Notes: generated from the sequence alone by a model not told the origin. A stretch of 36,080 nt of DNA from a virus (IMGVR_UViG_3300025816_000037:1-36080), one strand, 5' to 3'. Positions 15,546 through 21,793 are shown, counted from the stretch's first letter. A program made the numbers and translations.

Positions 15546-15808
15546 TATTGAGTCCTCCCAAAATCAATCCAATATGACACAAGGCCGGGAATCTCAAATA
15601 AGAGACCGTCAAAATATAGCGTTGAAAAGTAACCTACGCAAAAGCACAAGAATCCGAAATATAAAAGGCCAGTTAGCTTGGCAAGAATAACGGCGAGTCT
15701 TTCCATGAATGTCGCGGTTTTATTAACGCCCTTGCGTTTACGGGTATAGACTCGCGCGATTACTTGATCCTCAAGCCCTTTGATTATGTTTTGATCTAAT
15801 TGTGTCAT
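15545..15808 (-). CDS. Small membrane protein
   Basis: An 87-residue protein. Basic N-terminal half (RVYTRKRKGVNKTATFMERLAVILAKL), then one strongly hydrophobic segment (residues ~50-65, LLYFGFLCFCVGYFSTLYF), then a short polar tail. A single-pass inner-membrane protein by composition. It shares TAATGA with both neighbours and so is coupled in the cassette operon. No family recognised. Confidence 0.55.
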   Translation of the reverse strand: MTQLDQNIIKGLEDQVIARVYTRKRKGVNKTATFMERLAVILAKLTGLLYFGFLCFCVGYFSTLYFDGLLFEIPGLVSYWIDFGRTQ

Positions 15809-16047
15809 TATGAACGTCCCCCAAATATTTTGGCAGATTTACATTTACCCATGGATTTTGCGATTGATTCCATAGGAAAATGACCTTGCATATCCATTGC
15901 CGCCGCAAATGTTTTATAATCTGCACGGTTTACTTTAACCGTAATTCTTGAGCCAGTCGCGGGAAAAATAAAATCAACAAAATATTTGCCGCTTTCCGTT
16001 TCACTAACGGAGTCAATGTGAAACTGGTTTTTATATTCATGTAACAT
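15808..16047 (-). CDS. First gene of the accessory cassette, hypothetical
   Basis: A 79-residue protein (MLHEYKNQFHIDSVSETESGKYFVDFIFPATGSRITVKVNRADYKTFAAAMDMQGHFPMESIAKSM). Strand-strand-helix pattern; unknown family. The start is preceded by GGAAC. It is the first gene after the sigma70-like promoter at 16128-16156, so it probably has the longest leader in the cassette. Confidence 0.6.
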   Translation of the reverse strand: MLHEYKNQFHIDSVSETESGKYFVDFIFPATGSRITVKVNRADYKTFAAAMDMQGHFPMESIAKSMGKCKSAKIFGGRS

Positions 16048-16103
16048 TGTGTTGGTTCCTTTTATCGGAATTGAAGCGTCATTGCTTAGGAACCATTAAA
16101 GGC

Positions 16104-16111
16104 GATTCGCC
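16104..16111. promoter_or_regulatory. GATTCGCC operator candidate at the cassette promoter
   Basis: Fourth exact copy of the octamer found three times on the other side of the cassette. Its near-palindromic context (GGCGATTCGCC) sits about 15-20 nt after the -10 box, a position where a bound repressor would block transcription. Confidence 0.45.
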
Positions 16112-16127
16112 GGGTATTGCAAGCCCT

Positions 16128-16156
16128 ATTATATAGAGAAGGCATTTTTATGTCGC
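16128..16156 (-). promoter_or_regulatory. Sigma70-like promoter of the accessory cassette
   Basis: GCGACA, 17 nt, TATAAT on the minus strand: a perfect -10 with a -35 matching 4 of 6 positions. It lies ~80 nt upstream of the first cassette gene. The GGCGATTCGCC near-palindrome (16101-16111) overlaps the expected transcription start, which suggests repressor control. Confidence 0.6.
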
Positions 16157-16225
16157 ATTTAAGGGATTGACTCGCATAGAGCGCGGGGAATCAATTTTAT
16201 GGGTTGGAGTGACCGGGAATCCTTT

Positions 16226-16258
16226 CGGGCTTAAAACGGGCTTAAATCGGGTTTCAGG
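16226..16258. repeat. Three 11-base tandem repeats in the cassette leader
   Basis: CGGGCTTAAAA, CGGGCTTAAAT and CGGGTTTCAGG in direct tandem at 16226, 16237 and 16248. Between the two promoter candidates. Period 11 is close to one helical turn; a protein-binding site is possible. Confidence 0.4.
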
Positions 16259-16317
16259 CCCTATGGACTCCCATAACGAATCGCGCTAAATAATGGGGGA
16301 TGCCGAATCAAAACTTA

Positions 16318-16346
16318 GTTATGCGTTTTGTGCATACCTATGTCAA
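16318..16346 (-). promoter_or_regulatory. Possible second sigma70-like promoter
   Basis: TTGACA, 17 nt, CATAAC on the minus strand. Perfect -35, -10 matches 4 of 6. It would give a ~270-nt leader before the first cassette gene. Weaker case than the 16128-16156 promoter. Confidence 0.35.
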
Positions 16347-16440
16347 TTTTTGCATAGCTTATTGGCCGAGAACGAATCATAAACAAAAAACTTAGGTAAA
16401 TATGAAAGAGTCAATAGTATATTTCAGCTTGACAGATTCG

Positions 16441-16488
16441 TTGTAAAAATGCCACGTTGCAAGAATGTCACGTTGTAAAAATACCACA
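16441..16488 (+). repeat. Three 16-base direct repeats
   Basis: Units start at 16441, 16457 and 16473: TTGTAAAAATGCCACG, TTGCAAGAATGTCACG, TTGTAAAAATACCACA. Exactly contiguous. This is the first of four tandem arrays placed end to end before the early operon; together they are the best origin candidate of the window. Confidence 0.65.
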
Positions 16489-16495
16489 CCCGATT

Positions 16496-16598
16496 GTATA
16501 CCAAAGTATACGCAAGTATACCATCGTATACCATCGTATACGTTAATCGCATACTGTCGCATACCATCGTATACCATCGCATACTATCGTATACGGTC
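16496..16598. repeat. Ten GTATAC/GCATAC units with 10-base period (iteron-like)
   Basis: Hexamers begin at 16496, 16506, 16516, 16526 and 16536, then after a 13-base step at 16549, 16559, 16569, 16579 and 16589. GTATAC is itself a palindrome. Two blocks of five at one helical turn each would put all sites on one face of the DNA. Typical of iteron or operator arrays. Confidence 0.75.
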
Positions 16599-16600
16599 TT

Positions 16601-16680
16601 ATATAAGTATATCCATATATAAGCATATAAACATATACAAATATTCGAATATAAGCATGTGTTTATATAAGCGATCACTC
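16601..16680 (+). repeat. Five 16-base AT-rich repeats (ATATAAGC type)
   Basis: Units begin at 16601, 16617, 16633 (degenerate), 16649 and 16665, each opening with ATATAAG(C/T) or ATATACAA. Strongly AT-rich. Directly beside the iteron-like array, which is the arrangement of a DNA unwinding element at a replication origin. Confidence 0.65.
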
Positions 16681-16684
16681 ATGT

Positions 16685-16810
16685 ACCCCCTCCAGTGGAA
16701 AATGACCCCCACAGTGGAAAATGAGAGTCACCCCATCAGTGGAAATAATTCTGTTGACCCCACCAGTGGAAAATGCGAGAGTGATTCTATAAGTTGACCC
16801 CCACCGTGGG
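16685..16810 (+). repeat. Five CCCC-nn-CAGTGGAAAATG repeats before the early operon
   Basis: Copies of CAGTGGA are at 16693, 16712, 16737 and 16764 with a degenerate one near 16804 (CCGTGGGAA), each preceded by CCCC. The spacing is irregular (19, 25, 27, ~41). The fourth copy sits where a -35 box would be for a TATAAG hexamer at 16788-16793. The first early gene starts at 16828, so an activator or operator array of the early promoter is likely. Confidence 0.55.
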
Positions 16811-16827
16811 AATTAAGGAGAAATACA

Positions 16828-17118
16828 ATGGAAAATATCTTAGCAGAACTTAAGGCAATCATGCAGGACGCACAGGAAGCGTCAGCCCGTGCAGGGGAAT
16901 ATAAGAACGACATTGATCGTGGTATCAACGTCAACCACACGCCAGAATATGATACGTCTGTCACCAAGCAGGACAAGATCAACAGCCTATTCGAGTATCT
17001 AATAGATGCTAAGGATGACATGGATCGTGTGAAAGATAGCCTGAAAGACATCCACGATAAACTTGACGACCTCCTTGAGTTAGTAGAGTATGAGAATATA
17101 GCAAAGGGGATTCGCTGA
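16828..17118 (+). CDS. First early protein, helical, unknown
   Basis: A 96-residue, strongly helical and acidic protein. Residues ~50-90 (NSLFEYLIDAKDDMDRVKDSLKDIHDKLDDLLELVEYE) look like a coiled coil. AAGGAG precedes the ATG. First gene downstream of the composite repeat region, thus probably the first phage protein made. Early small proteins often take over host functions; nothing here shows which. Its stop shares a base with the next start (TGATG). Confidence 0.7.
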   Translation: MENILAELKAIMQDAQEASARAGEYKNDIDRGINVNHTPEYDTSVTKQDKINSLFEYLIDAKDDMDRVKDSLKDIHDKLDDLLELVEYENIAKGIR

Positions 17119-17276
17119 TGGAAATTCGTGAGACATACTATGAACTATACCTTGATGGAACTTTATACCACGAGGGAACATTAAAAGATTGTACAGAATA
17201 TGCACAACGCGCTCTTGACGATGATTGTGCTGAGGTGTACAAGGTAACTGTAACAGAAGAAAAGGTAGTAATCTAA
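17118..17276 (+). CDS. Small acidic protein
   Basis: A 52-residue protein (MEIRETYYELYLDGTLYHEG...). Strands near residues 1-17 and 40-50, acidic in between (DDDCAEVYKV). It overlaps the preceding and following genes by one base each, so it belongs to one translated unit. No family recognised. Confidence 0.62.
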   Translation: MEIRETYYELYLDGTLYHEGTLKDCTEYAQRALDDDCAEVYKVTVTEEKVVI

Positions 17277-17566
17277 TGGGAAAAGTAAACGCACTATTTC
17301 AAGACGCAGAAGAGCAAGCGTTTGATCGTTACACTAACATCTTGGTCGATGCTGATGTTGAGATGATGTTTCACTGTGGTGAGATTGAGAAGTTCCGCAT
17401 CTGTAATATCCCTTGTGTTTGGGTCTGGGACGAAAGCTCAAGGGAAGCAGCAGAATACTGGGCTGCATTGGATCACATCAGTGAGAACTATACCTTCGAT
17501 TGGATGTCGGTTAAATCTTGGTCGGGTTCACCAGTTAAGGTTGACACACCTGAGCGAATCAATTAG
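17276..17566 (+). CDS. Hypothetical early protein
   Basis: A 96-residue acidic protein with several Trp (VWVWDESSREAAEYWAALDH, FDWMSVKSWSG). Start overlaps the previous stop (TAATG). No recognised family. Codon use matches its neighbours. Confidence 0.62.
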   Translation: MGKVNALFQDAEEQAFDRYTNILVDADVEMMFHCGEIEKFRICNIPCVWVWDESSREAAEYWAALDHISENYTFDWMSVKSWSGSPVKVDTPERIN

Positions 17567-17594
17567 AACCGTAAGTGGAAATAAGGAGAACCAC

Positions 17595-17750
17595 ATGAAC
17601 CAATTCGCACTAGCAACTGAGGTCAATGGTATCGTAATGCGACTTGCGTTACCCACCATGACAAAGCTACAGGCTGAACAGAAGGCCAAGGTACTACGGG
17701 AGCTATCTCCCAAGACACCAATATATGTCGTTAACAAAACAGCGGAGTAA
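17595..17750 (+). CDS. Small hypothetical protein
   Basis: A 51-residue protein from the ATG at 17595 (MNQFALATEVNGIVMRLALP), preceded by AAGGAGAACCAC. The same frame is open far upstream but the ribosome binding site fixes this start. The short form MTKLQAEQKAKVLRELSPKTPIYV is helical then extended. No family recognised. Confidence 0.62.
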   Translation: MNQFALATEVNGIVMRLALPTMTKLQAEQKAKVLRELSPKTPIYVVNKTAE

Positions 17751-17755
17751 TTGAT

Positions 17756-18064
17756 ATGACACTAGATACACGCATGGTAAGCATGGTACTGGCAGAGAAC
17801 GCTAACGAGTTCATCACCGTTAAGTTCCTGACCAAAGATAACGAGGAGCGTACATACAATGGTCGCTTGAACGTCAAGAAATACCTTGTGGGTGGTGAAC
17901 GTGGTCGTAAGGCTGCTGACGTTCTAAAGGCTCACAACCTGATCCCCATGTTCGTGGGTAAGGATGGTGAGAAGCCCAAGTACAAGAGCTTCTGTCTTGA
18001 CCGTGTGCTGGCTATGAAGGCTGGCGGTCGTCACATCTTTGCTATGGGCAGTGAGATCGAATGA
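17756..18064 (+). CDS. SH3-like beta-barrel protein
   Basis: A 102-residue protein. FITVKFLTKDNEERTYNGRLNVKKYLVGG, then HNLIPMFVGKDGEKPKYKSFCLDRVLAMKAGG. The pattern of a short strand, KDG.ER, RLNVKK, then YKSF.LDRVL.IKA is what I recognise from phage proteins with an SH3-like barrel. Role unknown; such proteins may bind a protein partner. Its stop overlaps the next start as ATGA. Confidence 0.55.
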   Translation: MTLDTRMVSMVLAENANEFITVKFLTKDNEERTYNGRLNVKKYLVGGERGRKAADVLKAHNLIPMFVGKDGEKPKYKSFCLDRVLAMKAGGRHIFAMGSEIE

Positions 18065-18456
18065 CACCCCTTTTGTGTCTTGCAGCAGCGGTCTTCTTTG
18101 AGAGCCGTAGTGAACCTCTGGAAGGACAGAGGGCCGTTGCTGAGGTCGTTATGACTAGGGTAGAATCACCCCGTTGGCCCGACGAAATCTGTGCCGTTGT
18201 CTTCCAACACAAGCAGTTCTCGTTCACCCACGATGGAAAATCTGATAACTATCACAAGTACAATGGCAATGTATTCGACAGACAAGCGATTGATATAGCT
18301 GAGACAATAGCTAAGTCAGTGCTAAAAGGTGATCGTATTGGCTTGACTTCTACCCACTATCATACTATCTCAGTATCACCATATTGGGCCAAAAGTTACC
18401 ACCGAGATGGTCGCATTGGCACACACGTTTTTTACACAGCACCCGAAGGGAAATGA
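18061..18456 (+). CDS. Cell wall hydrolase (SleB-like)
   Basis: A 131-residue protein. Residues 7-30 (LAAAVFFESRSEPLEGQRAVAEVVMTRV) hold the catalytic Glu (~14) and the conserved E.EGQ.AVA.V..NR motif of the Hydrolase_2 (SleB/CwlJ) family; the C-terminal part (SPYWAKSYHRDGRIGTHVFYT) is the typical W....GTH.FY ending. The family cleaves peptidoglycan. It sits in the early region, far from the holin, and no signal peptide is obvious. Either it is a second endolysin or it works on the wall during entry or early infection. Overlaps the previous gene as ATGA. Confidence 0.8.
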   Translation: MTPLLCLAAAVFFESRSEPLEGQRAVAEVVMTRVESPRWPDEICAVVFQHKQFSFTHDGKSDNYHKYNGNVFDRQAIDIAETIAKSVLKGDRIGLTSTHYHTISVSPYWAKSYHRDGRIGTHVFYTAPEGK

Positions 18457-18458
18457 GA

Positions 18459-18617
18459 ATGTTTAACATGACACTTGAGAAACACTTGGAAGAGATGGGT
18501 ATCCGTCCCAAGTCAATCATCCGTGAGCTAGAGGAACTCCTTGATCCACGTCTGACGTATCTGGCGAAGGGTTACTTCAATGACCCCCGCAGTAGAAATG
18601 GAGAGGTGCCGTTCTAA
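18459..18617 (+). CDS. Small acidic helical protein
   Basis: A 52-residue protein from the ATG at 18459 (MFNMTLEKHLEEMGIRPKSI). An ATG at 18453 overlaps the hydrolase stop; I prefer 18459 because AAGGG lies about 8 nt before it. Two helices, EELLDPRLTYLAKG, then a flexible tail. Unknown family. Confidence 0.6.
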   Translation: MFNMTLEKHLEEMGIRPKSIIRELEELLDPRLTYLAKGYFNDPRSRNGEVPF

Positions 18618-18796
18618 TGAATACGATCTTTATACTAATATGGTTTGTCGTTATTCCTGAGACTGGCGTAAGGTATTACCACTTGGGAACGTATGATAAT
18701 GAAACCATGTGCGGGACTGCACTGAGGGATGCTTCGGTTATGGTCAATGATAAACAAGAGACAATCGAATGTATAGGAGTACAGGTAGATGATTAA
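18617..18796 (+). CDS. Small protein with hydrophobic N-terminus
   Basis: A 59-residue protein. Residues 1-13 (NTIFILIWFVVIP) are hydrophobic, then a polar domain with two Cys (GTYDNETMCGTALRDASVMVNDKQETIECIG). Possibly a small secreted or membrane-tethered protein. Starts on the previous stop (TAATG) and overlaps the ThyX start by 8 nt. Confidence 0.58.
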   Translation: MNTIFILIWFVVIPETGVRYYHLGTYDNETMCGTALRDASVMVNDKQETIECIGVQVDD

Positions 18797-19442
18797 AGCA
18801 TTTTACGTTCAACACGCTGGCTCTGACCTTATGGTCGTAAACAGTGCTAGGGTATCATTTGGTAAGCGTAGTGAGATGGAGGATGATCTTTGGGGGCCAC
18901 CTAAGCTAAAGGAGAAGGACGCTAAGTTGATCCGATACCTTGCCAAGCATAACCACATCAGCCCCTTTAACCACACATGGGTTACGTTCCAATGTCGTGC
19001 GCCTATGTTTGTAGCACGGCAACTCCAGAAACACGAGTATATGCCTTGGAATGAAATATCTAGGCGCTACACAACTGAAAATATTCAGTTTTATGAGCCA
19101 GAGGTGTGGCGGGGTAAATCTGAGGACAAGAAGCAAGGGTCTGATGGTGTCGTTAACATTCAGTTAGACCAAGAGGTACAGTGGCACAGACAGTTCCAGA
19201 CGTATCAGACGCTAATTGACGAGGGTGTAAGCCCAGAGATGGCTCGTATGGTACTACCCCAGAGTATGTACACTGAGTGGTTCTGGAGCGGAACGGTAGG
19301 GGCCATAGCGAAGATGTGTAACCTACGCTGTAAGCCTGATACACAGGCGGAGACACGCATTGTAGCTGACCAGATCAGTGAGAAGATGAAAGAGTTGTTC
19401 CCAGTTTCTTGGGCAGCATTATTGGAGGAGAAAGACCAATGA
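18789..19442 (+). CDS. thyX: Flavin-dependent thymidylate synthase
   Basis: A 217-residue protein. The signature is RQLQKHEYMPWNEISRRY (~77-94), which is the phage form of the ThyX RHRxxS motif (R-Q..KH..x..NE.SRRY). It makes dTMP from dUMP using FAD, NADPH and methylenetetrahydrofolate. With the class II RNR and MazG further down, it forms the phage's nucleotide supply. Starts within the end of the preceding small gene. Confidence 0.92.
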   Translation: MIKAFYVQHAGSDLMVVNSARVSFGKRSEMEDDLWGPPKLKEKDAKLIRYLAKHNHISPFNHTWVTFQCRAPMFVARQLQKHEYMPWNEISRRYTTENIQFYEPEVWRGKSEDKKQGSDGVVNIQLDQEVQWHRQFQTYQTLIDEGVSPEMARMVLPQSMYTEWFWSGTVGAIAKMCNLRCKPDTQAETRIVADQISEKMKELFPVSWAALLEEKDQ

Positions 19443-19672
19443 AACCTGACGTTACGCAAAAACAACAAGTACTTAACCACTTACAAAATAACCCTGATGG
19501 GTTCACCTCTTGGGAAGCAATCAGTCAATATGGTATTACCCGTTTAGCTGCTTATATTGGTTTCTTGAGGAATGATGGATATGGTATTAACTCGGTAACA
19601 GAAACCCGTAACGGAAAGGCAATTGCCAGATACTTCTTGGTTACAGGTGAAGAGGAGAATGGTGATGGCTAA
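19439..19672 (+). CDS. Winged helix-turn-helix protein
   Basis: A 77-residue protein from the ATG at 19439 ([47 protein letters not shown]), overlapping the ThyX stop as [40 protein letters not shown] is a helix-turn-helix followed by a wing (ARYFLVT). A DNA-binding regulator or accessory protein of the early region is the natural reading; the target is unknown. Confidence 0.7.
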   Translation: MKPDVTQKQQVLNHLQNNPDGFTSWEAISQYGITRLAAYIGFLRNDGYGINSVTETRNGKAIARYFLVTGEEENGDG

Positions 19673-19877
19673 ACTGTATGACTTAGAGCCAATGATAATG
19701 GACTGTTGGCACGTCTGTGATGACCTACAGGTTGTCTTTAGGCAGATCGGTGACGGTGAACGTGAGCCTACGCACGATGAAATGATGAACACCTTGATGG
19801 GTATGCAACAGCTATACGAGTGGAAGTTTGAGCAGTTGTTCTTCAAGTATGAGGAGGTATTCCGTGATAAACAGTGA
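19665..19877 (+). CDS. Small helical protein ([11 protein letters not shown] family)
   Basis: A 70-residue protein from the ATG at 19665, with GAGGAG about 7 nt before it. [25 protein letters not shown] ... [23 protein letters not shown] is a small all-helical protein that I have seen in many phages without an assigned function. It overlaps the previous gene by 8 nt. Confidence 0.62.
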   Translation: MAKLYDLEPMIMDCWHVCDDLQVVFRQIGDGEREPTHDEMMNTLMGMQQLYEWKFEQLFFKYEEVFRDKQ

Positions 19878-19923
19878 GTGGCGAAAGTTGATAGCAGAAC
19901 AAGAGAACTTTAAGGAGAACGTA

Positions 19924-20175
19924 ATGGCAGAGCATACAGCAGACATCGTGAATGAACCTAAGCACTACGCACGGTGGAAGATCGAACCTATCACATACAT
20001 TATGATGAATGGCTTTGAGTTCTGGCGTGGGAATATCATCAAGTATGCCAGTCGTGCAGGGTACAAGCCCTACGAGGGAATGAGTAAGGCTCAGTGCGAG
20101 ATCACAGACCTTGAGAAGGTCATCCGCTATGCACAAATGCGTATCAATCAACTGGAGGGTAAGGACAAGCTATGA
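19924..20175 (+). CDS. DUF3310-like protein
   Basis: An 83-residue protein from the ATG at 19924, which has a perfect AAGGAG at the right spacing. Core NEPKHYARWKIEPITYIMMNGFEFWRGNIIKYASRAG is the DUF3310 pattern (P.HY....EPI..I........F..GN.IKY..R.G.K). The family is common in phages and named nucleotide kinase in some annotations without proof. A GTG at 19864 in the same frame also has a GAGGAG site, giving a 20-residue longer form; see findings. Confidence 0.75.
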   Translation: MAEHTADIVNEPKHYARWKIEPITYIMMNGFEFWRGNIIKYASRAGYKPYEGMSKAQCEITDLEKVIRYAQMRINQLEGKDKL

Positions 20176-20315
20176 CTAGAGAAGAGCTAAAGAAAATCAT
20201 AAAGGCTTTGGATAAGTCTGAGGATGTCACAGTCGAGGAAGCTGTGTATCTGATCCGAAAGAGACAGCGGGAGTTAGAAAACTTGGAGGTAGAGTATGAG
20301 CTTAACTGGGCCTGA
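20172..20315 (+). CDS. Small charged helical protein
   Basis: A 47-residue protein (MTREELKKIIKALDKSEDVTVEEAVYLIRKRQRELENLE). Starts as ATGA on the DUF3310 stop and runs 20 nt into the sigma-factor gene, so it may be translationally coupled to it. No family recognised. Confidence 0.58.
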   Translation: MTREELKKIIKALDKSEDVTVEEAVYLIRKRQRELENLEVEYELNWA

Positions 20316-20874
20316 GATCGTAGGTATGTGCGAGAAGTTAGCCAACAGGTTTAACTCTCCCTCACACCGTGATGACATGGTACAAGAGGGTGTACTAAAG
20401 TGTTACGAGATATTGGCTGACGATGAGAAGGTACATCCAGCGCACCTCTACAGGGAGGCTAAGAGGCGTATGCACGATTACCTTAACCTTGATGTGCTAC
20501 CTGTTACAGTACCAGCGCACAATATTTCCCGTAGGCTCACACACGACATAGACGACAGTGAGGTGGGTAATATGTCTGAGGTTGGTCATAAGTGGCTAAA
20601 GTCTGTTTTGTCGTCTAACTCTGGTCAATACAGTGATGAACACAATGGCTCAGAGAAAGATCATACTGAAAGATATGAGAATAAGGAGTTCGTAAGATAT
20701 GTCATAAATGTGGCGATAGAAGAATTAACGGCAGAAGAATGGAGTGTTCTTAAGTTACGTTATTACAGCGACATGACACAACATGAGGTGGCGGATATGT
20801 TAGACAAACACCAGAAGTGGGTGTCACGAAGGGAGGACACTGCCTTAACTAAGTTACGAAAGTCAGTTCTGTAA
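20296..20874 (+). CDS. Phage RNA polymerase sigma factor
   Basis: A 192-residue protein with the two-domain form of small sigma factors. Region 2 is near residues 26-41 (DDMVQEGVLKCYEILA), where core RNA polymerase and the -10 box bind. Region 4 is at ~144-190 (LTAEEWSVLKLRYYSDMTQHEVADMLDKHQKWVSRREDTALTKLRKS), a helix-turn-helix that reads the -35 box. The gene ends 10 nt before a copy of the bipartite promoter motif, and is the last gene of the first early block. It is the natural factor for the three promoter copies. Confidence 0.85.
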   Translation: MSLTGPEIVGMCEKLANRFNSPSHRDDMVQEGVLKCYEILADDEKVHPAHLYREAKRRMHDYLNLDVLPVTVPAHNISRRLTHDIDDSEVGNMSEVGHKWLKSVLSSNSGQYSDEHNGSEKDHTERYENKEFVRYVINVAIEELTAEEWSVLKLRYYSDMTQHEVADMLDKHQKWVSRREDTALTKLRKSVL

Positions 20875-20884
20875 CAATTCGTGA

Positions 20885-20914
20885 TGTCTAAGAATTAAAA
20901 AAGTATCCCTATAG
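20885..20914 (+). promoter_or_regulatory. Phage promoter copy P2 (replication block)
   Basis: TGTCTAAG, 10 nt, GTATCCCTATAG, just downstream of the sigma-factor gene and 76 nt upstream of the next ATG (20991). Same spacing as the copies at 13596 (minus) and 25796 (plus). It would start transcription of the primase-helicase and polymerase block. Confidence 0.75.
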
Positions 20915-20990
20915 GTAAGTGTAGGGTTTACATAAGTTATGACTTTAGTTACTTCTACTATTAGTTATAACATAAGAAAGGAACGTAAGT

Positions 20991-21782
20991 ATGGACGATG
21001 ATGACTACTACGACATGGTGATGAGTAAATCTTCTGATGTCGTTATGCACTCTTGGGAAGATTGCATACATGGCTTCAAGCAAGCCGATGTTGACATGGG
21101 CAGTGCTTTCCACAGAAAGTTGGAATGGATGAACAAAGCGGCTGATATTTACCTATCAGATAACAGTAAGATGGCAGGGTTTGTCGGTAAGTTTTCTAAG
21201 GATTGTGGTATATCTAAGGACTACGCTTACAAAATTAATAGGGCAAGAAAATTGCAGTGGACTGCAAAAAACTTTAGTCATGATGCTGTAGAGGCACTTT
21301 TGTCAGCCCCAGAGGAATTGCGTGATGAGATTGTGTCGTTAGATAAACCCGTAACTGTTGCAGAAGTACAGCAAGCTAAGGCAGGGTACAAAGAGGTACA
21401 AGAGAACCCTGACTACGGTGACATACTTGAAGACGTTAAAGAGAAACGAAAGACCCCTGTAGAGGCTGCTAGGGAGGCTTGGGATCGTTCAGAAGAGAAA
21501 CGAAGGGAGATGGAGAATAATCCGAATGTGTTTGACTTAAATGCTCACGTCAAAAGTACAGAGCATTGCACCGTAGATGTATCAGCAACTAACCTTGTTG
21601 TAGCTATGGAACAGTTAATCAGTAAGTTTGATAGGCGTGACGTTATGATGTACCTATACTCAGCTATACATGATGATGTCGTAAATATCAAAATACCGGC
21701 ACTACATGAGATGTCCGACATCTTGATAGAGCTATGTGAACAGTTGCCACTCGAAGGCACAAACAAACAAAACTTAAGCTAG
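20991..21782 (+). CDS. Hypothetical protein, first gene after promoter P2
   Basis: A 263-residue protein. The first 20 residues are very acidic (MDDDDYYDMVM). Residues ~65-90 (KFSKDCGISKDYAYKINRARKLQW) look like a helix-turn-helix, the middle is charged and helical (YGDILEDVKEKRKTPVEAAREAWDRSEEKRREME), and a C-terminal domain (VAMEQLISKFDRRDVMMYLYSAI) follows. No family recognised. The HTH-like segment and its first position after the sigma-type promoter suggest a DNA-binding or regulatory role, perhaps at the iteron-like array. This is inference only. Confidence 0.6.
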   Translation: MDDDDYYDMVMSKSSDVVMHSWEDCIHGFKQADVDMGSAFHRKLEWMNKAADIYLSDNSKMAGFVGKFSKDCGISKDYAYKINRARKLQWTAKNFSHDAVEALLSAPEELRDEIVSLDKPVTVAEVQQAKAGYKEVQENPDYGDILEDVKEKRKTPVEAAREAWDRSEEKRREMENNPNVFDLNAHVKSTEHCTVDVSATNLVVAMEQLISKFDRRDVMMYLYSAIHDDVVNIKIPALHEMSDILIELCEQLPLEGTNKQNLS

Positions 21783-21793
21783 GAGACCCGACA

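Larger units (their letters stand above)
16048..16440. other. Control region of the accessory cassette (non-coding)
   Basis: No gene. It contains a strong minus-strand promoter (16128-16156), a weaker one (16318-16346), an operator-like GATTCGCC copy near the first promoter's start site (16104), three 11-base tandem repeats (16226-16258) and ten GANTC sites. The latter is about seven times the chance expectation for this length. Confidence 0.6.

Noticed and set aside
16429-16460. TTGACA at 16429 as an early sigma70 promoter
   Set aside because: No acceptable -10 hexamer at 16-18 nt; the sequence there belongs to the 16-base repeats.
16496-16598. Short regularly spaced repeats as a CRISPR array
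   Set aside because: Unit is 10 bases with no spacers and no cas genes; period equals one helical turn, so iterons or operators.
16392-16797. Open reading frames of 61-110 codons on both strands across the repeat arrays
   Set aside because: They are made from the 10-base repeats read through (YDG.. and PSYT.. cycles), have no ribosome binding site and overlap each other; the region is non-coding.
13728-20885. 14-base repeat TAACAATTCGTGAT at 13728 and 20872
   Set aside because: A pair of identical 14-mers is expected by chance in 36 kb; orientation relative to the promoters differs, so I treat it as accidental.
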